In this document: piece by piece, positions 1-7,143 of the stretch
Layout: the number at the start of each line of letters is the position of its first letter
Position numbering within the stretch: position 1 is the stretch's first letter
NCBI RefSeq assembly: GCF_009676705.1
Contig: NZ_CP046046.1
Location: 1,426,001 to 1,490,000 of the forward strand
Direction of reading: 5' to 3'
Source of the DNA: Spiribacter sp. 2438
GTDB taxonomy: Bacteria > Pseudomonadota > Gammaproteobacteria > Nitrococcales > Nitrococcaceae
Length of the DNA stretch: 64,000 nt
The notes under the pieces: generated by a model
What the model was told of the DNA's origin: nothing
Databases searched by the model: none
What the model saw: the letters and a program-made list of their open reading frames with translations, nothing else
Position numbers and translations under genes: made by a program

Positions 1-1050
1 CTGTGGACGCCCTCCCGGGTCGAGGACGCCAATACTCGGTTCATGCCCGCTGGCGTGGACTGGATGAAGGACGACGTGGTCGAGATAAACGCCGACAACA
101 ACCAGGTCATGACCGCCGGTGGCGATACCGTCGACTATGACTACCTGGTGGTCAGTACCGGACTGCAGATCAACTTTGACGAAATCGACGGCATGTCGCC
201 GGACCTCATCGGCCATAACGGCGTCGGCTGCGTGTACGCGAATCCGGATCATGCCGCCCGCACCTGGCAGGCCGCGGAGCGGTATATTGAAGAAGGCGGT
301 ATCGGGCTATTCACTCGTCCACGGGGGCCGATCAAATGCGCTGGGGCGCCGCTCAAGGTCACCATGATCATTGAAGATGCGCTGCAGGAGCGCGGCAACC
401 GCGAACGGGCGGAAATGCATTATCTCCCGCCTGGCAAAGGACTGTTCTCGCAGCCCGACATCGATACCTTCCTGAAAGACTATTTCCCGTCCCAGCGGGA
501 CATTGCCATTGACTACAACCACCCGCTGTCGGCTATTGACCCTGACCGCCGCGAAGCGACCTTCGCCACGCCGGAGGGGCCACATACCATGGAGTATGAC
601 TTCATCCACGTGGTGCCTCCGATGTCCGCGCCGGACATGATTCGGCATGGCGAGCTGGGCTGGCAGAACGGCAGCTTCGAGGGCTGGATGGAAGTCGACC
701 AGTACAGCATGCAGCATCGCCGGTATCCCAACGTGTTTGGCGCCGGGGATGTGGTGGGTACGCCCATCGGCAAGACCGCCGCCAGCGTGAAGGCGCAGGC
801 GCCGGTGGTGGCGGACAACCTGGTGGCAACCATTGCCGGGCAGGAAATGCCCATGGCCTGGAACGGATACACCTCCTGTCCGCTGATCACGGCCCGGGGC
901 GAGGCAATGCTGGTGGAGTTCGACTTCAGCCTTGCCATGAAGCCATCATTCAGCTTCATTGACCCAATGAAACAGCAGTGGGCGCCCTGGTTCCTCAAGG
1001 ACCAGATGCTGCATGCGGCCTATAACGCCATGCTACGTGGCCGAATCTAG
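1..1050 (+). CDS. Sulfide:quinone oxidoreductase-like FAD/NAD(P) flavoprotein (5' end outside window)
   Basis: The reading frame is open from base 1, so the N-terminal Rossmann half and the true start lie outside the window. What remains is the C-terminal two thirds of a two-dinucleotide-binding flavoprotein. Counting from the ATG at base 43, it shows a STG loop (about 38-40), a late FAD motif with GAGD (233-236), and cysteines at 63, 99 (in PIKCAGAP) and 279 (in GYTSCP). Their placement matches the redox and persulfide cysteines of type I sulfide:quinone oxidoreductases, membrane-peripheral enzymes that oxidise sulfide and reduce quinone. The hydrophobic, aromatic C-terminus fits a monotopic membrane contact. 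It is followed 11 bases later by a small membrane protein and a SLAC1-type channel. A related NADH dehydrogenase or flavocytochrome-type flavoprotein is the alternative, but the cysteines favour SQR. Confidence 0.8.
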   Translation: MWTPSRVEDANTRFMPAGVDWMKDDVVEINADNNQVMTAGGDTVDYDYLVVSTGLQINFDEIDGMSPDLIGHNGVGCVYANPDHAARTWQAAERYIEEGGIGLFTRPRGPIKCAGAPLKVTMIIEDALQERGNRERAEMHYLPPGKGLFSQPDIDTFLKDYFPSQRDIAIDYNHPLSAIDPDRREATFATPEGPHTMEYDFIHVVPPMSAPDMIRHGELGWQNGSFEGWMEVDQYSMQHRRYPNVFGAGDVVGTPIGKTAASVKAQAPVVADNLVATIAGQEMPMAWNGYTSCPLITARGEAMLVEFDFSLAMKPSFSFIDPMKQQWAPWFLKDQMLHAAYNAMLRGRI

Positions 1051-1061
1051 GAGCGATTGAC

Positions 1062-1409
1062 ATGGAATTTTCCCCTCTTGGTGTTGTGGCGGTGGTGCTT
1101 GAGTTGCTTCGCCCGGTTCTGCCGCTGCTGGGTGCTCTGTTCGTCGCCTGGGTGGCGTTAATGGGGCTGGTGATTGCGCGCCGCCAGCGGCTGCGCGTGG
1201 CTCCCGCCGTGCGGGGCGCCGCAGTGGTGGGGGTGATTGGTGCAGTAGTGGCTGCGCTGGCCATCCCGCTCTGGAGCGGTGCCAGCCCGCTGCAGCTGCA
1301 AAGTGTCATCGACTTCTTTGCCGTGGTCGGCGGGGGCATCGGCCTCGGGGTCGCCATTGGCGTCCTCAGCTACCCGGTCATTCAATTAATGGTGCAAAAG
1401 CCCGCGTGA
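1062..1409 (+). CDS. Small membrane protein of unknown function
   Basis: A 115-residue, strongly hydrophobic protein with about three predicted membrane segments (roughly 8-37, 50-70 and 84-108) and a short Arg-rich loop near residues 38-48. I do not recognise the family. The ATG follows a GGAG motif at good spacing, 11 bases after the SQR-like gene, and the next gene starts 4 bases after its stop, so the three genes look like one transcript. A role alongside the flavoprotein or the channel is inference from position only. It has no cysteine or histidine cluster that would suggest haem or metal binding. Confidence 0.6.
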   Translation: MEFSPLGVVAVVLELLRPVLPLLGALFVAWVALMGLVIARRQRLRVAPAVRGAAVVGVIGAVVAALAIPLWSGASPLQLQSVIDFFAVVGGGIGLGVAIGVLSYPVIQLMVQKPA

Positions 1410-1413
1410 TTCC

Positions 1414-2373
1414 ATGAGCGGCGAGGAGCGTCTTGCCCACTTTCCGGTAGCGTTCTTCGCCGTGGTCATGGGCCTCTCGGGGCTCACCCTGGTCTGGCAG
1501 CACGCCGCCGGCGTGCTGGCCGCGCCGGCGGCGGTCGGAGCCGGCCTCGCGGGTGTTACCGTCGTCACCTTCGTTCTGTTGGCCGGATTTTACGGCGCGA
1601 AGCTTCTGCGTCATCCGGGGGCGGTCCGGGAAGAACTGGAACACCCAGTCCGACTCAGCTTCTTTCCGGCCATCAGCATCAGCCTGATCCTTATCGGCAC
1701 GCTACTGCTGGAACTCGTGCCACCCCTGGCCCACGGCCTCTGGGTTATCGGCACGCTGCTGCATCTCGGCCTGACCCTCTATGTGGTGAGCTGCTGGATG
1801 CACCATGAGCACTATGAAATTGTCCATATCAACCCCGCCTGGTTCATTCCGGCGGTGGGCAACATACTGGTTCCCCTGGCGGGAATACCGCTGGGATACC
1901 CGGCGATCTCCTGGTTTTTCTTCAGTATCGGCCTGCTGTTCTGGATCGTGCTGTTGACCATCGTCTTCTACCGCATGTTTTTCCATGCGCCATTGCCCGC
2001 CCGGCTACTGCCCACTCTGTTCATCATGATCGCGCCGCCCGCGGTGGGATTCGTCGCCTGGACCCGACTGGTGGGTCAGTTGGATGCCATGGGCCTGATT
2101 CTGGTCAACATCGGGCTGTTTCTGACCCTGCTGCTGGCCACTCAGGCCCGGCGCTTCGCGGCGTTGCCCTTCTTTCTGTCTTTCTGGGCCTACTCGTTCC
2201 CGCTGGCAGCGATCACCATCGCCACCTTCACCTACCATGAGCTCACGGGAGCCGCGGGTTTGCTCTGGTTGGGCACGGGGCTCCTGGGCGTCACCACGCT
2301 GGTGATTGCCTGGCTGACCGTCCTGACCCTCAACGCCGCCAGGGAAGGACGGATCTGCGTGCCGGAGGCCTGA
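1414..2373 (+). CDS. SLAC1/TehA (TDT) family anion channel or transporter
   Basis: A 319-residue integral membrane protein with about ten hydrophobic segments. It opens with the phenylalanine-rich first helix (HFPVAFFAVVMG) typical of the tellurite-resistance/dicarboxylate transporter family, which includes bacterial TehA, plant SLAC1 and the fungal sulfite exporter Ssu1. Members conduct or export small anions such as sulfite, malate, chloride or nitrate; the substrate cannot be read from sequence. Its position directly behind an SQR-like gene makes an oxidised sulfur anion such as sulfite an attractive candidate, but that is inference. The start lies 4 bases after the previous stop, consistent with translational coupling. 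Confidence 0.8.
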   Translation: MSGEERLAHFPVAFFAVVMGLSGLTLVWQHAAGVLAAPAAVGAGLAGVTVVTFVLLAGFYGAKLLRHPGAVREELEHPVRLSFFPAISISLILIGTLLLELVPPLAHGLWVIGTLLHLGLTLYVVSCWMHHEHYEIVHINPAWFIPAVGNILVPLAGIPLGYPAISWFFFSIGLLFWIVLLTIVFYRMFFHAPLPARLLPTLFIMIAPPAVGFVAWTRLVGQLDAMGLILVNIGLFLTLLLATQARRFAALPFFLSFWAYSFPLAAITIATFTYHELTGAAGLLWLGTGLLGVTTLVIAWLTVLTLNAAREGRICVPEA

Positions 2374-2464
2374 TACGCATAGCCGCCCGAAAGTTGCGGA
2401 AGATCAAGATTGCCGCTGCGGGCGCCTTTCTTGAGAGCTGCCGGAAAGGTAAGCTGAATCGCAA

Positions 2465-2481
2465 ATTGCAACGCTTGCAAT
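2465..2481. promoter_or_regulatory. 17-bp palindrome upstream of the HiPIP gene (possible operator)
   Basis: ATTGCAA and TTGCAAT are perfect 7-base inverted repeats separated by CGC, centred 38 bases before the HiPIP start codon. The symmetry and position near the expected promoter suggest a regulator binding site. No matching regulator gene is in the window and I cannot name the protein family. Confidence 0.4.
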
Positions 2482-2510
2482 GAGATTAACTGTAACCCGA
2501 GAGGAAAACG

Positions 2511-2846
2511 ATGACTGACAACAACTTCTCCCATGACCGTCGGCGGCTTCTGCGAGGGGCGCTACTGGGGATTGCAGCGGCACCACTGGCCTACGTCAGC
2601 TTGCGTGGCTCAAACGCGATGGCAGAAGACATGCCCATTCTCGAAGAGGATGACCCCCAGGCCATCGCCCTGAACTATGTCCATGACGCCACCGACAAGG
2701 ATGACATGCGCTCCGAGGGTGCCATCTGCGGTAACTGTCGCCTGTGGCTGGCGGATGACGAGACCGAATGGGGCGGATGCACGGCATTCCCTGGTAAGCT
2801 CGTCAATATTGATGGTTGGTGCAGCGCCTGGGTGGCCACCTCCTGA
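2511..2846 (+). CDS. High-potential iron-sulfur protein (HiPIP), Tat-exported
   Basis: A 111-residue precursor of a periplasmic 4Fe-4S electron carrier. The N-terminus has a twin-arginine signal (RRR at 10-12, then a hydrophobic stretch to about residue 38), as expected for a cofactor-loaded Tat substrate. The mature part carries the HiPIP cysteine pattern C73-x2-C76, C90 (in GGC) and C104 (in GWC). HiPIPs carry electrons from the cytochrome bc1 complex to terminal oxidases or photosynthetic reaction centres and are common in Ectothiorhodospiraceae. The mature domain is acidic, fitting a halophile. The start follows GAGAGGA at good spacing, a palindrome lies upstream and a strong terminator downstream, so it is probably its own transcription unit. 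Confidence 0.93.
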   Translation: MTDNNFSHDRRRLLRGALLGIAAAPLAYVSLRGSNAMAEDMPILEEDDPQAIALNYVHDATDKDDMRSEGAICGNCRLWLADDETEWGGCTAFPGKLVNIDGWCSAWVATS

Positions 2847-2883
2847 TTGATCTGACGGCGGAAATGAACGCCGTCAAGCACCC

Positions 2884-2911
2884 GCCGGCGCCTTCGCGCC
2901 GGCTTTTTTTT
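2884..2911 (+). terminator. Rho-independent terminator after the HiPIP gene
   Basis: A perfect 8-bp stem (2884-2891 pairing with 2896-2903) with a four-base CTTC loop is followed directly by eight T residues (2904-2911). It lies 38 bases after the HiPIP stop and 20 bases before the dsbG-like start. Confidence 0.93.
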
Positions 2912-2930
2912 ACCACCGGTGTAAAACCCC

Positions 2931-3701
2931 ATGATGCGAACACTCACTCTTCTTGTCACCGCTTTACTGGCCATCACCGCCACTCACGGGATCGCCGGGG
3001 AAATTCCCGAGCCGCTGGCAGCCCTCGAGGAGCGTGGCGCCACCATCGGCGAGTCCTTCGAGGCACCGAGCGGACTGACCGGTTATACCGTCGCTTTCCA
3101 GGGCCAGACCCTGACAGCCTATCTCACGGAGACCGGCGAGCATGTTCTGGTGGGGACCCTGCTGGATGCCGAGGGCAACAACCTGTCCCAGCCCGTGCTC
3201 GAGGCCGCCGCGAACGCTCCACGGCCGGAGTCGGAGTGGCAACAGCTGGCCGACTCTGACTGGATCGCCGACGGGGATGACTCGGCGGAGCGGGTGATTT
3301 ATTCCTTCACCGATCCGAACTGCCCCTTCTGTCATCGCTTCTACGAAACCAGCCGGGACTGGGTGGAAGCCGGACAGGTTCAGATCCGCCACGTGATGGT
3401 CGGCGTACTGCGGGATGACAGCCTGCCCAAATCCGCCACCCTGCTCGCAGCAGACGATCCGGGTGCCGCGCTTGCCGAGCACGAAGCCAATTTCGCGGAA
3501 GGCGGCGTGACCCCGGCGGATCGCCTGCCCGCTGAAGCCCAGCAGGCGGTGCTGGATAACAACCGCTTGATGGGGGCACTGGATGTGCAGGGCACGCCCT
3601 CGGTCTTTTACCGGGATACGGAAGGTGACCTGCGGTTGGTGCGGGGGCTTCCTGAGGATGGAGAGCTGGAAGCGGTCATGGGTGGCCCTCGTCCGGATTA
3701 G
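2931..3701 (+). CDS. dsbG: Thiol:disulfide interchange protein DsbG/DsbC-like
   Basis: A 256-residue periplasmic thioredoxin-fold protein. A signal peptide covers about residues 1-22, an N-terminal dimerisation-type domain follows to about 95, and the catalytic thioredoxin domain carries the redox motif CPFC at 131-134 and a cis-proline loop (GTPS) near residue 220. DsbG and DsbC keep single cysteines reduced or isomerise wrong disulfides in secreted proteins. The N-terminal layout resembles DsbG more than DsbC; the active site is CPFC where E. coli DsbG has CPYC. It lies just after the HiPIP terminator, so it probably has its own promoter. ATG 2931 or the adjacent ATG 2934 could be the start. 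Its usual reductant, DsbD, is not in the window. Confidence 0.82.
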   Translation: MMRTLTLLVTALLAITATHGIAGEIPEPLAALEERGATIGESFEAPSGLTGYTVAFQGQTLTAYLTETGEHVLVGTLLDAEGNNLSQPVLEAAANAPRPESEWQQLADSDWIADGDDSAERVIYSFTDPNCPFCHRFYETSRDWVEAGQVQIRHVMVGVLRDDSLPKSATLLAADDPGAALAEHEANFAEGGVTPADRLPAEAQQAVLDNNRLMGALDVQGTPSVFYRDTEGDLRLVRGLPEDGELEAVMGGPRPD

Positions 3702-3716
3702 GGACGCTGGCCAGGT

Positions 3717-4571
3717 CTACTGGAGCCGTCGGCGACTCTCTTCCAGATAGCGTCGCCGAAGCGCCGCCACCTGAGGCCCGGGGCGACCGTCTCCGACCGA
3801 ATGGCCATCGATTTCTATCACGGGCGTCACGAAAGCCGTCGCGCTGGTGATGAATGCCTCGCGGGCGGCCAATGCTTCGTCGACGGTAAACGGCCGGGTC
3901 TCCACGGTGAGCCCCGTTTCCTCGGCCTGGGCAAGCACCGCCGCGCGGGTGATACCTCCCAGGATATCGCTGGAGAGATGGCGGGTGATGAGTCGACCGT
4001 CATGGGTGAGAATGTGGGCGTTGCTGGAACTGCCTTCGGTCACGAAGCCATTTTCCACCATCCAGACATCATCAACACCCGCTTCCAGCGCCGCGGTTTT
4101 CATCATCGACGGGTACAGGAGCTGAGTGGTTTTAATATCCCGGCGGTGCCAGCGCAGGTCCGGGCCGGTCATTACCCGCAGACCCCGCGCCGCATCCGGA
4201 TGATTGGCCAGCGACATGGCCTGAGTGAACAAGACCAGCGTGGGGGCCCCGTCCTTCGGCTGCACGAAGCTGCGATCCGCCTCGCCCCGGGAGATCTGCA
4301 GATAGACTAGCCCCTCACCGAGGTGATTGCGCTTCACCAACTCCCGGTGAATCCCCAGCAGGTCCGCCGCCTCCGGATCAAAAGCGATGGACATTTCCCC
4401 CAAGCTACGCTGCAGTCGCGCCTGGTGGGCGTCAAAATCCACCAGACCGCCCTCCAGCACCGCCGTCACCTCATAAACCGCATCGGAAAAAAGCAGGCCG
4501 CGGTCAAAAATCGACACCTGACCTTCCGACTCCGGCAGAAATGCTCCATTGACATAGACAGTGCGCGACAC
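3717..4571 (-). CDS. dat: D-amino-acid/branched-chain class IV aminotransferase (Dat-like)
   Basis: A 284-residue fold-type IV PLP enzyme. The PLP-binding lysine is K147 in RRDIKTTQ and the conserved glutamate is E179 in FVTEGSSSN. The N-terminus (VNGAFLPESE, FDRGLLFSDAVYE) matches D-alanine/D-amino-acid transaminases, which make D-glutamate and D-alanine for peptidoglycan. Length and motifs fit Dat better than IlvE or PabC, but substrate assignment within this fold is unreliable. It lies 30 bases downstream of pilX on the same strand, probably transcribed with the minor-pilin genes without sharing their function, and converges with dsbG. Confidence 0.8.
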   Translation of the reverse strand: MSRTVYVNGAFLPESEGQVSIFDRGLLFSDAVYEVTAVLEGGLVDFDAHQARLQRSLGEMSIAFDPEAADLLGIHRELVKRNHLGEGLVYLQISRGEADRSFVQPKDGAPTLVLFTQAMSLANHPDAARGLRVMTGPDLRWHRRDIKTTQLLYPSMMKTAALEAGVDDVWMVENGFVTEGSSSNAHILTHDGRLITRHLSSDILGGITRAAVLAQAEETGLTVETRPFTVDEALAAREAFITSATAFVTPVIEIDGHSVGDGRPGPQVAALRRRYLEESRRRLQ

Positions 4572-4601
4572 GGCGGGTCTCCTGTAAAACCTCCCGGCAT
4601 C

Positions 4602-5051
4602 CTACCTCAGCTGACGCCAGATTCGCTGCTCCCCCGAAGCGGATTGAACCGATTGCAGAATCACCGTGACCTGCTCGCGATCATCCCGGGCCAGGCTGGT
4701 TATTCGATAACCAACGTCCAAGTCCTCCACCAGCACATAGACCATTCTATTTTCGGTCGCGAGGCCCGGCGGAGCCAGAGGCTGTCCCACCGCCCGTAAC
4801 TGCTCGGCCCAGATCACCGAATCAGCGCCGGGATCAGGCACTAAAGGCATTCCTGCCCGACTTTGCGGCGACTCTCCGGCGACCGCGAGGGCCGCTTCAG
4901 CCAGCTCAAACACCTCGGCTCTGTCTTCGCTTCGCTCGGTAATACGCAGGCCGAGCAGGCCCCGTTCCAGCGCCAGCAGGGCGAACGCCGAGCCAATGGT
5001 CAGCACGATCAGCACCACCACCAGGGCGAGACCATCCTGGCGATGGTTCAT
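4602..5051 (-). CDS. pilX: PilX-like type IV pilus minor pilin
   Basis: A 149-residue protein with a short basic leader (MNHRQDG), then a long hydrophobic helix (about 8-30) with a glutamate, continuing into an amphipathic helix with a regular heptad-like charge pattern. PilX-type minor pilins often have a degenerate prepilin leader as here. They join PilV, PilW and FimU at the pilus tip and prime assembly. The start overlaps the pilW stop by ATGA, indicating translational coupling. No pilY1 or pilE follows, as would be usual in Pseudomonas. Confidence 0.75.
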   Translation of the reverse strand: MNHRQDGLALVVVLIVLTIGSAFALLALERGLLGLRITERSEDRAEVFELAEAALAVAGESPQSRAGMPLVPDPGADSVIWAEQLRAVGQPLAPPGLATENRMVYVLVEDLDVGYRITSLARDDREQVTVILQSVQSASGEQRIWRQLR

Positions 5052-5941
5052 GAATCGATATTTCTCAGGGCAATGACCACGGACAGCGGCTGGGCCGGCC
5101 GCCAGATCTCCGGGGTGCGGTCACTGCCCAATAGAAACTCCAGCCGCACAGCCCGCACCTGGCTCCAGTCGGCCACCTGGCTGGCAGGCACAAAAGACAG
5201 GATCGCCCCGTCCGTATCATCCGCCAGTGCGAAGCGCACGTTCATGGCCCGAACACCGGGCACCAGCTCTTCACGGCGGCCATCAGCATGAAGCCGTCGT
5301 CTGACCAGGCTCGGTGTATCGTCAGTTTGAGCGCCTGGCTGAACCGCAAATTCCGTCCGGGCGGGCACGAAAATCTCGACTCGGCCCTGCAGTGGCCAGT
5401 AACCGGATGAGGGAATGCGATTGGTGCCGGATTCATCACCCGGCCCCCGATTCAGAGCCGTGATGGATTCATCGGCGTGGCGAAACAGAACACAGCGGTT
5501 ACCGCTCTCGGCCACCAACAGCACGATCTCGTCCGGAGCCACGCCGTGATCCCGGTCCAGCGAGATAAGCGGACCCGAAGCGAGGGTGTCGGTGATTTCC
5601 GCGCTGCCCAGCGAGCGCATACGCCGTATGGCGATGCCATCCCCGATCATTGGCTCGGGCCAGGGGCCCGCGGCGCTGACCGGCGGCCGGTGGGGAAGGG
5701 CTCCGTCGGTCAGCAGATTACGCCGACTTGCTGGCAAACAGCCCGGATAGCCCGCGTTTCGAAGCTGCCTTTCAAGCAGGTTGACGGCGATACGGCCGTG
5801 CTCCACCGAAACCGATTGGCCTCTCTCCAGCTGATGGGATTGGGCAGTAACCCCCAGCAATCGGGTCGCCGTCAGGATCACCACCACACCGATGGCCAAC
5901 GCGATCAGTATCTCGAGGACGGAGAAGCCCTGCTGCTGCAT
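5048..5941 (-). CDS. pilW: PilW-like type IV pilus minor pilin
   Basis: A 297-residue prepilin. The leader MQQQG is followed by a prepilin peptidase site (G5/F6), a glutamate at the +5 position and a hydrophobic helix (about 6-28). The remaining C-terminal domain is large and beta-rich, as in PilW proteins, which are the longest minor pilins. It starts with a one-base overlap (TAATG) with pilV and ends in an ATGA overlap with pilX, so the three are a tightly coupled set. Confidence 0.82.
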   Translation of the reverse strand: MQQQGFSVLEILIALAIGVVVILTATRLLGVTAQSHQLERGQSVSVEHGRIAVNLLERQLRNAGYPGCLPASRRNLLTDGALPHRPPVSAAGPWPEPMIGDGIAIRRMRSLGSAEITDTLASGPLISLDRDHGVAPDEIVLLVAESGNRCVLFRHADESITALNRGPGDESGTNRIPSSGYWPLQGRVEIFVPARTEFAVQPGAQTDDTPSLVRRRLHADGRREELVPGVRAMNVRFALADDTDGAILSFVPASQVADWSQVRAVRLEFLLGSDRTPEIWRPAQPLSVVIALRNIDS

Positions 5942-6339
5942 TAGCGGTAAAAGTCACGCCGGAGGACCTGTGGCGCCTCGGGACCGCCCAACGAACCGGA
6001 CCATTGGATGACGATTTGCCCGCCACGGCCTCCGTGGCGGGATTCCAGGGAAAGTTCACCCTGCGGCAGGGACTGGGCCGCCCGATCCTGCCATTCGCTG
6101 AGCCGGGGGCCCTGAAGCGGTGCCTGCGGGGACGCCCTAAGCTGTTCGATCACGGATAGCGCCAGCGAATGAGCCAGCAGGTGCTCGTGGGTCAGTTGGC
6201 TCACCGCCAGGGACCGGCCCTGAGCCGAAGCCAGTCCGATCACGCCAATGGCCAGGATGGACAGTGCAGCCAGCACTTCCACCAGGGTGCTACCCGTCTG
6301 AGCTGGATGGAGCGCTGGGTGCCGGCATGGGGAATGCAT
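5941..6339 (-). CDS. pilV: PilV-like type IV pilus minor pilin
   Basis: A 132-residue prepilin with a 16-residue leader ending in a QTG|STLVEVL cleavage site and the glutamate at +5 of the mature helix. The ALSILAIGVIGLA segment is typical of PilV, which acts with PilW and PilX as a pilus-tip priming complex and pseudopilin-like adaptor. It is the first gene of the trio; FimT/FimU, normally ahead of it, is absent. A hairpin (6378-6404) separates it from nrdJb. Confidence 0.78.
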   Translation of the reverse strand: MHSPCRHPALHPAQTGSTLVEVLAALSILAIGVIGLASAQGRSLAVSQLTHEHLLAHSLALSVIEQLRASPQAPLQGPRLSEWQDRAAQSLPQGELSLESRHGGRGGQIVIQWSGSLGGPEAPQVLRRDFYR

Positions 6340-6377
6340 ACCGGCACCCTAGCACCGCAATCAGAACAACCGGCGGC

Positions 6378-6404
6378 CGGGCGGCGCTTAAATGACGCCG
6401 CCCG
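6378..6404 (-). terminator. GC-rich hairpin between nrdJb and pilV (weak terminator candidate)
   Basis: Nine-base perfect arms (6378-6386 and 6396-6404) enclose a nine-base loop. It lies 11 bases beyond the nrdJb stop on the minus strand but has no T tract on that strand, so it may only stabilise the mRNA 3' end. Confidence 0.4.
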
Positions 6405-6415
6405 TCCGATTTACC

Positions 6416-7132
6416 CTAGCCGCATTTACTCTCGCCGCAGCTCAGGCAGGTCAGACAGCCGTCCATTACCACCATGGCCTTCATGTGGCACTTGTCACAG
6501 AGCTCCGCTCCCGGGGGATACTCTGCCGTGCTGTCATCGCAGTCGGCTTCGATGGGCTCCTGAGCCGCTCGGGTCTCAACTTCGGCTTTTTTTTTCTCGA
6601 TGTACCGGCGCTGGTGCTCGTCCAGGGTCTCGGCCTCCATCATGCCGATGGAACGGAGATGCTGCTCCAGCACGTCGCCAATTTCGGCGACCAGAGAGGG
6701 CATGAACCGCCCACCCTTCTTGAAGTAGCCACCCCGCGGATCGAACACGCTGCGCAGTTCCTCCACCAGGAAGGTACAGTCGCCGCCCTTGCGGAAGACC
6801 GCCGAGACGATCCGGGTGAGCGCCACGATCCACTGGAAGTGATCCATGTTCTTCGAATTGATGAACACCTCGAAGGGCCGCCGGATCTCGTGCTCCGTGC
6901 CTTCATTGAGAATCACGTCGTTGACGGTGACGTAGAGCGCATGCTCAGAGAGCGGCGTCTTGATCTTGTAGGTCTGTCCCTCAAGACGCTCCGGACGCTG
7001 CAGCTCCTCATGCATGTGCTCGATATCGAGCCCCGGGGCCTCCGGTTTCTCGGAGGCCTCCGCCTGCTTCGCCTCGGCATCCGCCCGGGCGACTTCGTAA
7101 TCAATAATCTTGCTGTCAATTTGCACGGCCAT
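6416..7132 (-). CDS. nrdJb: Class II (B12-dependent) ribonucleotide reductase, C-terminal subunit NrdJb
   Basis: A 238-residue protein corresponding to the C-terminal part of longer NrdJ enzymes. The C-terminus is cysteine-rich: C212-x2-C215, C226-x2-C229, C232 and C237. This is a zinc-ribbon plus redox-active cysteines that pass electrons from thioredoxin to the active site of the main subunit. Pseudomonas aeruginosa has the same split into NrdJa (about 730 residues) and NrdJb (about 230), and both sizes match here. It follows nrdJa by 11 bases, so the two should be made together and work as one enzyme. Confidence 0.88.
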   Translation of the reverse strand: MAVQIDSKIIDYEVARADAEAKQAEASEKPEAPGLDIEHMHEELQRPERLEGQTYKIKTPLSEHALYVTVNDVILNEGTEHEIRRPFEVFINSKNMDHFQWIVALTRIVSAVFRKGGDCTFLVEELRSVFDPRGGYFKKGGRFMPSLVAEIGDVLEQHLRSIGMMEAETLDEHQRRYIEKKKAEVETRAAQEPIEADCDDSTAEYPPGAELCDKCHMKAMVVMDGCLTCLSCGESKCG

Positions 7133-7143
7133 ATCGCGGATCC

